From contig OZ234497.1 of NCBI GenBank assembly GCA_965153455.1, positions 744,001-808,000 of the forward strand: 64,000 nt of DNA. Direction: 5' to 3'. A program made the position numbers and the translations under genes. Position 1 is the stretch's first letter, and the number at the start of each line of letters is the position of its first letter. The notes beneath the pieces were generated by a model. That model ran no database searches. It was not told the DNA's origin and saw only the letters and a list, made by a program, of their open reading frames with translations. Positions 21,596 to 33,000 of the stretch are shown here, in pieces. Source of the DNA: Sphagnum compactum. Taxonomy: Eukaryota > Bryophyta > Sphagnopsida > Sphagnales.

Positions 21596-23464
21596 TCAAA
21601 ATGGCGAATCTGTCAAGTCAATCACTTCTCTTGCCATCATGACTTGTGGGGTGTCGGGTATGAGTATTACTGCTCTCTGTGAACAAGGAGGAGTGCGGGG
21701 TGGTGCTCTCAGAACCTCTGTTGTATCATTGTTGTTGTTAGCAAGGTTATTATTATGTTGCAGCTCTTGGAGTGGCAAAGACCTAGCAGCTGCTGCTCTT
21801 GATGCCAATGACCCATCTTTCTGTTGTTGAAGACACCGTCTCACAATACTTGAAGGCTGCTGTAAATGGTGTTGATCCAACAGAGCTTGGAAAGGAGATA
21901 CACTAGTAGAAGCCAGTGAGTTACATGCCAAGCTCACCATACCTTCTTCAGATGGATGCAATGGTGGTGATTTCTCCATGCTGCTCCAATTCAACCCCGA
22001 TTTCGTCATCCATGTTGCCAAGTCTCCTCCTCCTGATTGTGAAGACTTAAGACGAAGAGCTTGTTGTTGTTTCTTCTTCTTCATAACTGGGAAGGGATCT
22101 GATTGCTGGAGAGAATAACATTTCTTGGCAAAGAACTCAAATGGTGGTGAATGATGATGATGGACTTCCTCCTCCAAGCTTGACAATGATGTTGCACATG
22201 GCAGTGAATGATGATGCACTTCCTCCACGCTTGACAATAATGATGCACAACATCCTGCTTGTTGTTGTTGTTGGAACAATGATCCAGAATTCTGGCGACA
22301 AACCACTGCAACATCCTCAGACATCTCTGTAGAATTTTCTTGTACCAAAATACCAAGAGCAGGTGGAAAAAGAGCATTTGAGGTTCGCACTCTGTCCATC
22401 TCAAGTGGAAGAGAATTGGAAGTCGGCATTCTCTCCATCTCAAGTGGAAGAGCATTCAAGGTTGGCCTTCTCCCCATCTCAAGTGGAAGAGCATTCAGGG
22501 TTGGCATCCTCCCCATCTCAATTGGACGAGAATTCAAGGTTGGCATTTCCTCCATCTCTTCAAAAACTCCTGGTTTCTTCTTCACTTGCTTATGCCTGGA
22601 CAAGCTCCCAGAGTTTTTGCAACCTCTTGTTGTTGTGAACAAAGACTGCCGCTCTTCCAAAGAACTTTCCCTTTGCACAAAAACTTCTGCTACAGAAGCA
22701 GAAGAAGATGATGATGAAGAACCTGCAATTGGAATTCTTTCTGAAGCTACAACATCCACAAACTGCCTCTCAAGTCCTTCGCCATCACCCATTTGAACAT
22801 CTCCTAGTTCCTGTTCTTGCTGTTCCTCCTCTGCCCTACTAGTGGCAGAAGCAGCAGCAGCAGCAGCATCATCATCATCTCCATGTCCATGCCCATGTCT
22901 TGTTCTTCCTCTTGCATCCTCAGGATCCACATCAGTGTCAGAGTCTTCGATCTCCCATCTGCTGCCATCATCCAGGTAACATGGCAGAGCATCAACAGGT
23001 GCGATGGAAAGACCCATATGTCCGGGAAGCTCAGGACATCCTTTTCTGAAAGCAATCCACTTGCTAGAAAGGAATTGCAAGCTGAGGTCCATGCCACACC
23101 ATTTGTCCAAGTTGAGCATGGTGAAGAGCAAATGGATCTGCTTCTTAAACCCTTTCACAGAAGCAGGGATGCAAGCCGCCGCATCTCTGACAGCCAAAGA
23201 CCTTGTTGGGTGTTGCCAAGCCCACTCGAATTGCAGAGCTTCCACTTGGGTACAGAAGCCATGGACACACAGCACCATCTCCCATGGTCTTTTGCTATGT
23301 GTCCGCCATGCCCCATTACCTAATTCTCCATTGTGTTGCCGGATACGTCTGCGAGGATTCACTGTGAAACCGATGTAATGGCGTCCTTTGTACCTGGGAT
23401 TCAAAGAGCACAACAAGTAACATGCATAGAATCTCGCACCCACAACCTCATCCTCCTCCTCCAT
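21596..23464 (-). CDS. SLX1: GIY-YIG structure-specific endonuclease, SLX1/HIGLE-like
   Basis: A 622-aa protein from one uninterrupted frame. The GIY-YIG nuclease domain occupies residues 12-90: YACYLL, then GRHYIGFT, a basic RRRIRQHNGEL helix carrying the expected Arg, and ALQFEWAWQHP carrying the metal-binding Glu (about residue 80). WRT-H-KRPWEMVLCVHGF between them is the SLX1 signature. SLX1 proteins cut branched DNA with SLX4. The plant homologue in Arabidopsis (HIGLE) has been linked to microRNA processing. As in plant members, I find no C-terminal RING/PHD finger. The rest is low-complexity: acidic, His/Gly, poly-Ala and poly-Gln stretches, and five 13-residue repeats (about 301-366). 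The last ten residues, EVIDLTDSPF, form a typical SUMO-interacting motif. Met1 is taken because the domain begins 12 residues later and no upstream in-frame extension is visible. Confidence 0.85.
   Translation of the reverse strand: MEEEDEVVGARFYACYLLCSLNPRYKGRHYIGFTVNPRRRIRQHNGELGNGAWRTHSKRPWEMVLCVHGFCTQVEALQFEWAWQHPTRSLAVRDAAACIPASVKGFKKQIHLLFTMLNLDKWCGMDLSLQFLSSKWIAFRKGCPELPGHMGLSIAPVDALPCYLDDGSRWEIEDSDTDVDPEDARGRTRHGHGHGDDDDAAAAAASATSRAEEEQQEQELGDVQMGDGEGLERQFVDVVASERIPIAGSSSSSSSASVAEVFVQRESSLEERQSLFTTTRGCKNSGSLSRHKQVKKKPGVFEEMEEMPTLNSRPIEMGRMPTLNALPLEMGRRPTLNALPLEMERMPTSNSLPLEMDRVRTSNALFPPALGILVQENSTEMSEDVAVVCRQNSGSLFQQQQQAGCCASLLSSVEEVHHHSLPCATSLSSLEEEVHHHHSPPFEFFAKKCYSLQQSDPFPVMKKKKQQQALRLKSSQSGGGDLATWMTKSGLNWSSMEKSPPLHPSEEGMVSLACNSLASTSVSPFQALLDQHHLQQPSSIVRRCLQQQKDGSLASRAAAARSLPLQELQHNNNLANNNNDTTEVLRAPPRTPPCSQRAVILIPDTPQVMMAREVIDLTDSPF
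22365..22560 (-). repeat. 39-bp (13-aa) coding repeat in SLX1-like gene
   Basis: Five tandem copies with 'ccatct' recurring at 22396, 22435, 22474, 22513 and 22552, exactly 39 bp apart, so the frame is kept. The peptide unit is roughly PLEMGRMPTLNAL. It lies in the disordered tail after the nuclease domain. Confidence 0.9.
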
Positions 23465-24076
23465 TGTTGTTCTCTTCTGGAAAAAAAAAGCTTTTTTATC
23501 TTCCTCTTCTTGTTCTGGACATTCTTTGCGAGATCAGACTAGCGTGCAAGCAAGAAGAGCTGCTCCTTGTTGCTGCTGAGCTTTTGTTGTTTTTCTCATC
23601 TGGCTCTGTGCTGCTGCCCCTGCAGTAAACAACAAGACATCACCATTCTCATTCTTCAGCTCCTCTGCAGATGATGCAGCAGCACGAAAAGGCTCCGATG
23701 AAACACAAGAAAGAAAAAGAACAAGAAGAACAAGAAGCACACCAGCATGACCCAAACACACCGGCGGCCAGAATGACAGACGAGACGACCGTTGGAGACT
23801 GAAGAGAGAGAAAGCCTTTCCGATCGCGATAACCGAACGACCGGCGTCGGGCATGAACGTCTTCTCGGTATGTGTCGCGCAAACAACTCGCGCCATTTTT
23901 GCAGCCAGCGAGCGAGCGAGAGCGCGCGCGTGGTTGTGTCGGTCGTGACGTTTTTGTTGTTGGGTGTAGTTGAAAATAGTCCAGTGTTGCAATAGACGAA
24001 GAGTCCCATCCTTCCTCTTGTAGGGTGGTTGCTGTGTTCGTCGTCTTTGGCGGTGGTGGGTGGGAGAGAGGAAGGA
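23465..24076. promoter_or_regulatory. Shared divergent promoter of SLX1-like and NUP188
   Basis: Only 612 bp separate the two start codons, which point away from each other. The centre is GC- and CpG-rich (for example gagcgagcgagagcgcgcgc near 23907-23930) in contrast to the AT-rich surroundings. This is consistent with a bidirectional, TATA-less housekeeping promoter. Both 5' UTRs must lie here. No specific factor site is claimed. Confidence 0.6.
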
Positions 24077-27000
24077 ATGGCGAGTGTGGCATTGGCAATC
24101 GAGAAAGCATCGTCCAAAGCCGTGAGCGGCGAGTTGTGGTGGGAATCGCACACGCAACTCTTCTACGCGCTCGACAAATGTGGTTCAGTGGGTGGTAGTG
24201 GTGGTGGCGGTGGTGCTCTTCGCCGCGACAGAGTAGACGAAGAAGACGACGGGTTCTCTCACACACAAGCAGAACAACTCTCCCGAACCGATTCCCGCCT
24301 GGTACTTCTCTTTCCCCATTTCCTTTCTTCTTCTTCTTCTGCTTCTTCTTCCCCACAAATCTCGTCCCTGCACAGTTCCCCTTCCAATCTTTCTTTTTGT
24401 TTTCTTCCGCAAACTTTCAGCAATGAAGCAAAAGCTCTGCATAGTAGTCTTCAGAAAGCACGCACTTCCAGAGAGACGACAGTCTGAAAGAAAGAGAGCG
24501 CAGTCTTTGAGAGAAAGAGAGAGACAGAGACAGAGACAGAGATGGCTCTCTTAAACCCTAAACCCTAACCCTCTTTGAAATCCTTCCTCCAAAATCTTTT
24601 TTTCTGCCGAAGATTGGTATACTCTTAGCATTCCTGAGTAAGTAGTGGATTTCTTGGATTGCTTGTGCTCTTCTTTCAATCCCTGAATGAATTCTCTTCT
24701 TCAAAATTCTAGACCAGACCCTATGATGATGATGATGATGATTATTGCACTCAGATTCAAAGGAAATTCCAAACCACCAAATTCCTCTTCTTCATGTTCC
24801 AGCGCACAATGCTCTTCATGTTTCCAGACTGTTGTTTGTTGTCAATGCTGGGGCATGACATTTCACCTTCCCATTTTAGAGGACTGTTATTTATTATTGA
24901 CAACTGAGAAGATTTTATTTCTTGCAGGCCCAAAGACTGAGAGCACATCACCAATGGCTGTTGAATACAGTGTCGGGTTTCAAGGCGCCAAATTCAACAT
25001 CGAAGGCAGCATTATCAGCGTCGCAGATTGACATTGGAAGTACTCATTCATTGGAAGTGAAACCAGCATTACGCCAACTCGCTGAGCAAGTTAGCAAACA
25101 CCTGGTTTGGTTTTCATCCCCTTGAACAACCCTTGGTTTGGTTTCTTCCTGCAGGATATAGTTCTGTGTATGTACTATGTACCTGATTTGCTGCTTCTTT
25201 TTTGGTGTCATTTGTCTGTCTGTTGATTATGTTATTCTTTCATTGGCTCTGAAAATACTACGAATGTAGTTTGCTTTTGTTTTGGCACTTTTGAAACAAA
25301 CCCGAGGTTTTGCCTTTTTCTTTTTTCCCCCTTTTTCCCTGATTTCTTCCTTTACTTTGTTCACAGGTTCTAGATGAAGTGCAAGCGTATATACTTCTTG
25401 ATAGGTTTTTGGAACCCAGTGATGCGATCCCATCGACTGAAGATCGCTCTTTTCTGCAATCTGTAAGTGGCTGCAGCTCTTCTCTTTTGTGAAACTTTCC
25501 TTACAGCAAGCAATGCAGTTTCATCATGTGTTTTATTTTGTCCCTGTTGCCAGATTACGATGACTTACTATATGGAGCGCCAATGTTTACTGAAGTGCTT
25601 GCGCCTTCTTCTTACTTTTCAGAGCAAGTCAAAACTTTTTCCTTTTGCTCCTGGTCTTTGAATGAATGAATTCTGCATTTTTTTGCTACGGACATCAATG
25701 TCTCTTAGCCTAATTTGGCGTTTGGAGTTTCAGGTTGATCTTGCAGACACAAAAGAAAGCAAGGACATTCCTTTGTGGGGTACTGGTGTAAGTATAAGAA
25801 TAGTTCAGGTACAAAGGCTTTGGAAAAAATGAAGAAAACTTACTTTGCAGGTATGGGTTTTGTTAACAGTGTCAGAGGAAGGAGAAATTATGATTGCCCA
25901 TCAGGCCATGTCTGAGGAGGTGAAGCAGCTCCTAAAGGATGGTCTGGAAAATGCCACTTATGCCAGTCTTAAGGAGCGCTTGGCTGCTGCTACACAACCT
26001 GAGCATCTGGTAACAAATGCCATCTTTCTATCTATCTATCCACTTTCTTACAGGGAAGGAAAAAAGCCTTGATTGGCCCATAGATACAGGTCTTGAACAG
26101 TCTTGAATGGGCATAAGAAGAGGTATTGGAGAGTTTTTGTTTGGGAACTAAGAAAGTTTTTTTCTGAATGGTGGGTGGAGTTGGGTTTCAACAGGATCGT
26201 GAGTATACTGGTTTTTGGGCAGAGGAAACTGCATTGGAGCAAACTCTCCTTCTAGAGATACTCTTTCTTTTGTATTATGAACCGCTCCACTCATGCAAGG
26301 CGGCACGCCTCAAGGAATTGCTTCAGACTTTCCAGGTGGAGTTTTGAATGGTTTTCTAGACATCGTCTCTTTCTTTCTTTCAACCCCTGGACTTCTCTTG
26401 GCAAATGGACAGATGGAGTTTGTTCTTGAGTTTTTGTGTCTCTGAAAACTCCTCTTGTTGCAGCACCTTTTTTGCTCTCAGACTATGCAGCTGAGTCTGT
26501 CAGTAAACTGCAAGAGAGATAAACCATATACATGCAAGAGTTAAATAAAATGTCTTTTTCTATTTTCCTTCCAGGCAACGGTATTCAGAAGCAGTTATGA
26601 GGAGCGGTTATCTATTACGCCTGAATCAGCAAGATGTGTGGTGCATGTACGGCAGCAAGCAATGCTCATTCTCATTGAAGCTTTGGATCTGGAAAATCTT
26701 TTGCTCATGGTCCATGATGAAACTCCTTTCAGGTTCTTCCTTTGCTTTCTCAGTTGGCAGATTCGCGATTGGAGCATTTCCCTCCTCCCTCATCTGCTCT
26801 TCTCTTTCTCCTAGTTTGTAGTCCTGAATTTTTCTTACAGGTGGGTCTCTGCTGATGCACTCTTCATCTGTCTGTTGGCAATTTTTTATGCAGTGAATTT
26901 CCATGTGTCAACTGTTGTCTTCAATTTCTTTTCTGGGTTAGCATTTTTTCTGTATTTTTGTTGGATTGGTGCATTTGTGCTGCTTGTCATCTCAAAGAGT

Positions 27001-30000
27001 GCCATTGACAACAGGTTGTGTTTGCTTTGTGTGTGGAATGCAGCCTTGGTGGTCATGCTTTTTCTGTGACTGAGGTTCAGGAGTTGGATATGCTCATTGG
27101 TGTGCTGGATCCAGCTGAAGCCCTGGAGTATGCACCACTCTTGCTGGGCTGGTCTACTTTTCTCTGCCTCGCCTCCTTCCTTCCTTCCCAGAACGGCCAA
27201 TTGCCACTCCAGGTGCATGCACTCTTCACACAAATCTGTGAGTGAACATTGGCTTTCAGAAGAAGAAAACCAGACAGACAGACAGACAGACAGAGGCGCT
27301 GTAGAGTCAAAGAAAGATGATAACACAACTTCAATGCCAATGTATCCACTGTTCTGCTTGAAAACCAGAAGAATTGTACTCACCTGAAATAACCAACAGT
27401 TTTGATCTGAATTCCATTTTGATTGCCCTGATTGTTGGATCTCTGACCAAGTTTAAATGCAATTGGGTGTGGCAGGATCTTGATCATACAGTGTACGCAC
27501 GTCAGGCATATCAGGGTGGTGCATACACGTATCTCTTGGAAATGCTCAAGAGCGAGTCTTTTCAGGAACCTGATGTAAGTATATATTCAGTGTATTATAC
27601 GTATCTGTTGGAAAATTCTAAATAGTGAGTCTTTTCAGGAATCTGATGTAAGTATATCTATAAGTCTAGAACTTACATCAGATTCTCTTATGTTCAGGTG
27701 CAAGTAGGTGGATATAAGAGTGTGGTGAAGACGTTAACTGCAGCGTTTCTCGCTGCTTATGACTCTGCAAGCCAGGTGTGGTGGAGCTTTAAATTTTACT
27801 TTTTTTTGCGCTCTCCTTTTGGGAGCAATTCTTGTTTTGGGTGTTTTGGGCCTGTTGCTTCCTCATTAGCTTAATGGACGTTCTTCTTTTCTTCATCTTC
27901 TTCTACTGAAGAAATCTTGTCAACTGATGCATACCTGTGATTGAATTTTGTTGTCAAACTTGTGCAGACTGAGTTTGACATGCACGATATCATCATCAAC
28001 ATTTTCTGTGAGATTTATCGTGGCCAGGTCTTGGAACAAATCTCATAGTTATATATGTATTTATAGAGAACAAAATTGTTCTCTGAATTTTTTTCTTTTC
28101 TGTCTGTTTCTGCTTCTCCGTGTCTCTGAAATTCAAAAGAGTTTCTGTGAGAGTAGAAAAACAGGGTCAGTACTCGTCGTCATTGTTGTTTTATGACACT
28201 TCTTGTCTGCTTTCATTGTTTCCTTTCATGAGTTTGTGTTGTGCGTTTCAACTGCAGGAGTCTCTCTGTTTGGAGCTCTGGGATCGTGAAAGTGTTATCG
28301 ATGGACCAATTCGGAATCTGTTGTTCTCTTTGAGAGAAAACTTTCCATACCAGACCTTGTCATTTGTGCGTCTCATGGCTGCACTGTGTAAAGGAGCTTG
28401 GCCTGCTGAATGCGTGTGAGACTGAACTCCCAAGCCCCTCTGGATTTTGTTTTGTGAATACCTACCTCTCTGTTATGTCAGGTGTAGAACTGAAGATCTT
28501 GTCATATCAGCCAAGGTTGTTTTGCAATATGTTATGCATTTGCACAAGCTATTGAATGGTTTTTTGATAGTGATCTGGTTTCTTTTCTGCTGCTGCTGTT
28601 GCTGCACCCAGGTATGATTTTCTGTACAAGATGGTGAAGATTACATCTTTTTATCAGCATCCCGAAAACTCTGTGATGCATGGGCAAGATGACATCGTGC
28701 AAACTACTGTCGCCCTTCAGGTTCCTGATGCCCCTGGCCTGTTCATACCTCCTGGCACCTATGGGCGTATTCTGAGGGTGGTTGATGGACGAGTCAGTCT
28801 CGTCCATTGGGAGGTCTGAATACACTTCTCTTCTCTTCTTTGCATGACTCCTCCTCCCTTTCGTGCTTTAGTGCTGTTGGTTGTGCTTGCTTGCTTGCAG
28901 CAGCAGTAAAAGGGAGAGAGAGATATCTGCCTTCTAGGTTTCTTCAAGGTGCCTGCTAATTGTGGGTATTGTCACTGCAAAAATTCTTTCACAGAAAAGG
29001 ATTCTTGTCACTGCTAATCATGTGTGTGGTTGTTTTGATGGGAAAAATCTAGTGTGAGCATTGTGGTATTGTCGTGCTGTTGCTTCGAATGCTACAGCAA
29101 TCAGCCAGCAAGTATCAACTAGAGGAAGTTGATGCGAGCTTGGACCTGTTACAGCAGATGCTGTCTGCCAACAAGGTTGAAATTTTTCTGAATCAATTTT
29201 TCTGAAAATGTCTAAAGAAGATTTGTCCCTCAGACTTCTCTCACTCATCAGGCACTTTTAAAATCTCTTTGGTTGGCGTGACGGTGTGTGTCATGTCCAG
29301 AAGGTGTTGTTCAAGAGATACAAAACCAGTTTATAGAAACAATGTCATGGTCTCTTTATGGTGTTCAATTTTGAAGGGTGGAAGTTTCTCTTATAATGTT
29401 GCGAACTCACTTGGGATAGAGTTCCCTCCGCTCTCTCCAACAGGTACTGGCACAGTTGCTGTTGGATTTGGATGAAGCAGTAGCAACAGTTACAGCTCGA
29501 TCAGATGGGCGCATGGAAAGTTCATTGAGGTGTGCCTGACACTAACTAACGATATATATTTGGGCGTTCTTTGATCTTTCCACACTTCTTCTGCTTCCAT
29601 TTCATTGCTTCATTTCTCTGCTCTCTGTTTTCCTTCTTTCATTTGGGTGGTTCCACAACCACCACCTAAAAGAATGGTATCTGAATGGTACAACTGGATG
29701 GATGGGTTGGTTGCAGTGTTGATGTGGTGGGCATGATCTGTGCTATCATTAATGGCCTAGTGCAAAACAGTAACACTGATGTCATGCTTGCCTCCTGTCT
29801 CCACATTCTCGGCTCCTTTGCTCTCTGGTAAGTGCCTTCTTTTTCCCACTTTCTTTGAGATAAATGCTATTAGTCCAGATTGCTCAGTTGTCTGTCTCTT
29901 GATAGAAGGCACAGTAGTCACTTGAATCATTTTCTCTCTTTCTTTCAACAATGTTTGAATTTGGTCAGGGTTGTTGTTGTGATGCATCAGTTCTCCACAG

Positions 30001-33000
30001 CAGGTTATTCTGGAGCTGAGTAGAACCAGTTTATTCCAACCTATCAGCAGTTCCTTGGGGTACATACTTTTTTCACTCTCTCTGTATGCAAGCAACCCAG
30101 CCTTTGACACTTGTGTTGTGAAACATCAACAGATCTAACAATGTGAGATCTGACAATCTGAACAAACAATGGAAGGATCCATTGAACCTATGGAACAGGG
30201 GGAGTCGTGAGAAAATGCTGTGTGTTTTGTACAAGCATTTTTTTTGCTTTCCTTGAGAATGTGTGTGATCTTTTGTGGTGGTATGGGTGTTCCAGTGGTG
30301 ATGGGGACTTATTTGGTGGGAGCTATTTGCAAGCACTATTGCTGAAGACAGAGCAAAGTAGTGGGGACTACCCGCTCATTGTTGCAGGTAAAAAGAAAAA
30401 ACCCAATGATTCTTTTGAGGATTTCTTTCATTGAAATATAGCAATTTCTGTTGACTCAGAGGAAACTGGCTTTTCTTTGCTCTATTCTGTTCTGAGATCA
30501 GATTTCTCTGTTGCAGTGTGGATCTTTTGTTGTTTTCCTCATTCTTCTGGGCATCTTTTTTTCTTGAGATGATAATGCAGCCAGGAATTGATTGTGACAG
30601 TTTTGGACCTGACCAAAATACTGGTGGAGAAAGGTGTGGATTCTGAAGTGCTTTCCTCGCTGGTTATGTATGTGGTGCGGGATCTGTTAGTGAATCATGG
30701 CAACTGGAAATACCAACAACCCCACCAACGATGGCAAATCACCACAGAGGTAACATAGTTCATAGTCATCAGGATTTGTTGCATGTGGTTTAGATGCATC
30801 ATCAAGCTTTGGTTTTGTTCCAGTGAGATCTGTCTCAGATAACCAAAAGCAAAGTGAACTGAAATTCTCAAAAATGCAGAAACACGTGCATCAGAACATA
30901 TGAAACGAGAAAGGGTTTACAGGACTAGGATACAGGGACATGGTGATCTTTCTGAAGGCAGTTTACTTAGAGCTTGGGCGTGGGTCGGTTCTTGGAACAT
31001 ACTTGTAGGCATTGCAGGTGGCCCTCATGACAATAACCAGAACATCATCAAAATCACTGTTTGGAAACTTGCGGAGGGTGCTGCTTGAGGCTTTTCTCTT
31101 TGATTCAATCATCCAAGATGTTCTTCTTCAAGTACTCTCCATAGATGCCCCAACATTAGAGGTTAGTTGTTTCCTCAAATCCCTTGTCAAAGTTTTGACA
31201 TTTTGCAACTGGAAGTTTTTTGTCTTGGAATGGAGGACTCAGAAAATCCCAATCAACAAGTAAATGCTGGGTGGGCATTCAGTGAGGTGATGACAGTGAT
31301 CCTATGCTCTAGAAATTTATCATTCTTTGTCTGGAGAGGAAAGGCAAAGAGGGCAAAATGAGCTTTGGAACTTGGAATGTTTGTCTGGATATCATAGCTT
31401 GTTGCCCAGCAAGCTTCTCTGACGTCTGTGATTTGGGAGCAGCAGCAGATGATTTTCTTGAGATACCCGTGATTGAAAGAGAGGTTTTGATAGGGTTTTT
31501 AAAATAAAAAGTTTAATTAATTTTTTCAAAAAAAGTACAATTTCTGCAGGAACTTCATTTTAGTCGTGTGCGCTCAAGGGAGCTCGAATGGGTACAGCAA
31601 GCACTTGAGAAAGTTCTGTTACTATTGCACCATGTTCTTCTTGATGCCACAATGGGTCTTGCCTCCAAAGTGAGTGGGATCTGAGTCGTGTCTTGTTTGC
31701 AATTTCCAGGGATCAATGCTTTTGTTGTCAATGGATTTAATTGTTTAGAAGTACCTTGTGTGGTGAGTTCTTTAAGTGAAGATACAGGACTTTTCTAGCC
31801 TAGTTTTAGAAACAATAGCTGCAATAGAGCTTCTTGCATTTTATGCTCTAAAAATTCACCTTGTTCCCATCCCCCTCTCTCAGATGCATAGAGTGACATT
31901 TTCAAGAGGAACTGCAAAAGTCAAAGGTCTTTGGTCTTTGTTTAAGTTGCATGGTTTCAGATCATGTTGTGCTTTGTTCAGAATTATCCAAGTACATCAC
32001 TGTTGGAGCAATCTCTGTTTCGCAAGTTTGTTGGCCCACTATCAGTCATTGCTGTCATCGCATCCTTCTTGAGTTTTTCGCGCAACGTGGTATGTATGTA
32101 CGTGACCCCAAGTTTTTTTCCATTTCCTCCCCCGCCTAGCTTAAGAAAATAACAGAACTTGACAAAGCACATCGACCTTATGTCTGAAAGCTCCAGCTTC
32201 ACTGATGGGGATGTCTCCTTCGAATTTGGAACGTGGAAGGTGAAAATAAACTTTTTTGGGTTCTGGGTGGTGTCACACAGGATCTGCAGTTGGCAAGTGC
32301 AAAGATGTTAACAAGCTTGTGCATTTCAGCACAAAAAGCCCGACCACATCCTATTAGTATTGCCAGTTATGTCACCTTTCCTGAACAGGTATTTTGGCAC
32401 AACCCCAGCCACCAGAAATTTACTATGATCATAGTATTGCTATCTCTTTGCTTGAATTCAAACAGGAAAGAACTGCAAAGGCATGATGTGGATGATAGAT
32501 TTCTAAACTTGTCCATTTGCAGAGGAAGGTGATTTGCACTGCAGTGAGTCAGTTGTTGTCAGAGGAATACTGGCTGTTCAACAATGCTGTTTTTTGCGCT
32601 GTCATTGACCTCATAACTGCTGCAGTAAAATTCCAGGTACCCATGCTGCCGGATTCTTGCTCTTCTCAAACACATGCTATGTTCTTGTTGTCATATAAAC
32701 TCATTGGAGCACTGGCTTTGTCTCTCAATAATTTAGGGATCTCCATGTACATAATTCTGTTACCACCCATGGGAACTTTCCAGAGCTGTATTTTGTAAAT
32801 CTTTTTACAGCTAGCTTGTAGTGTTTCCCTCAAGAAATTTGCAAGCACAAGGAATCCTGAAATAGTCATAGGTTTTTTTTTATGCAGCCAGTGTTGGTGG
32901 AACTATTACTGTGGCCGACTGCATCTTCTCAAGCACTGGTGGTGGATACCACAAGAGCAACAGCAGCTGAGCAGCCAAGCACTTTCTCTTCCGGTGACAA

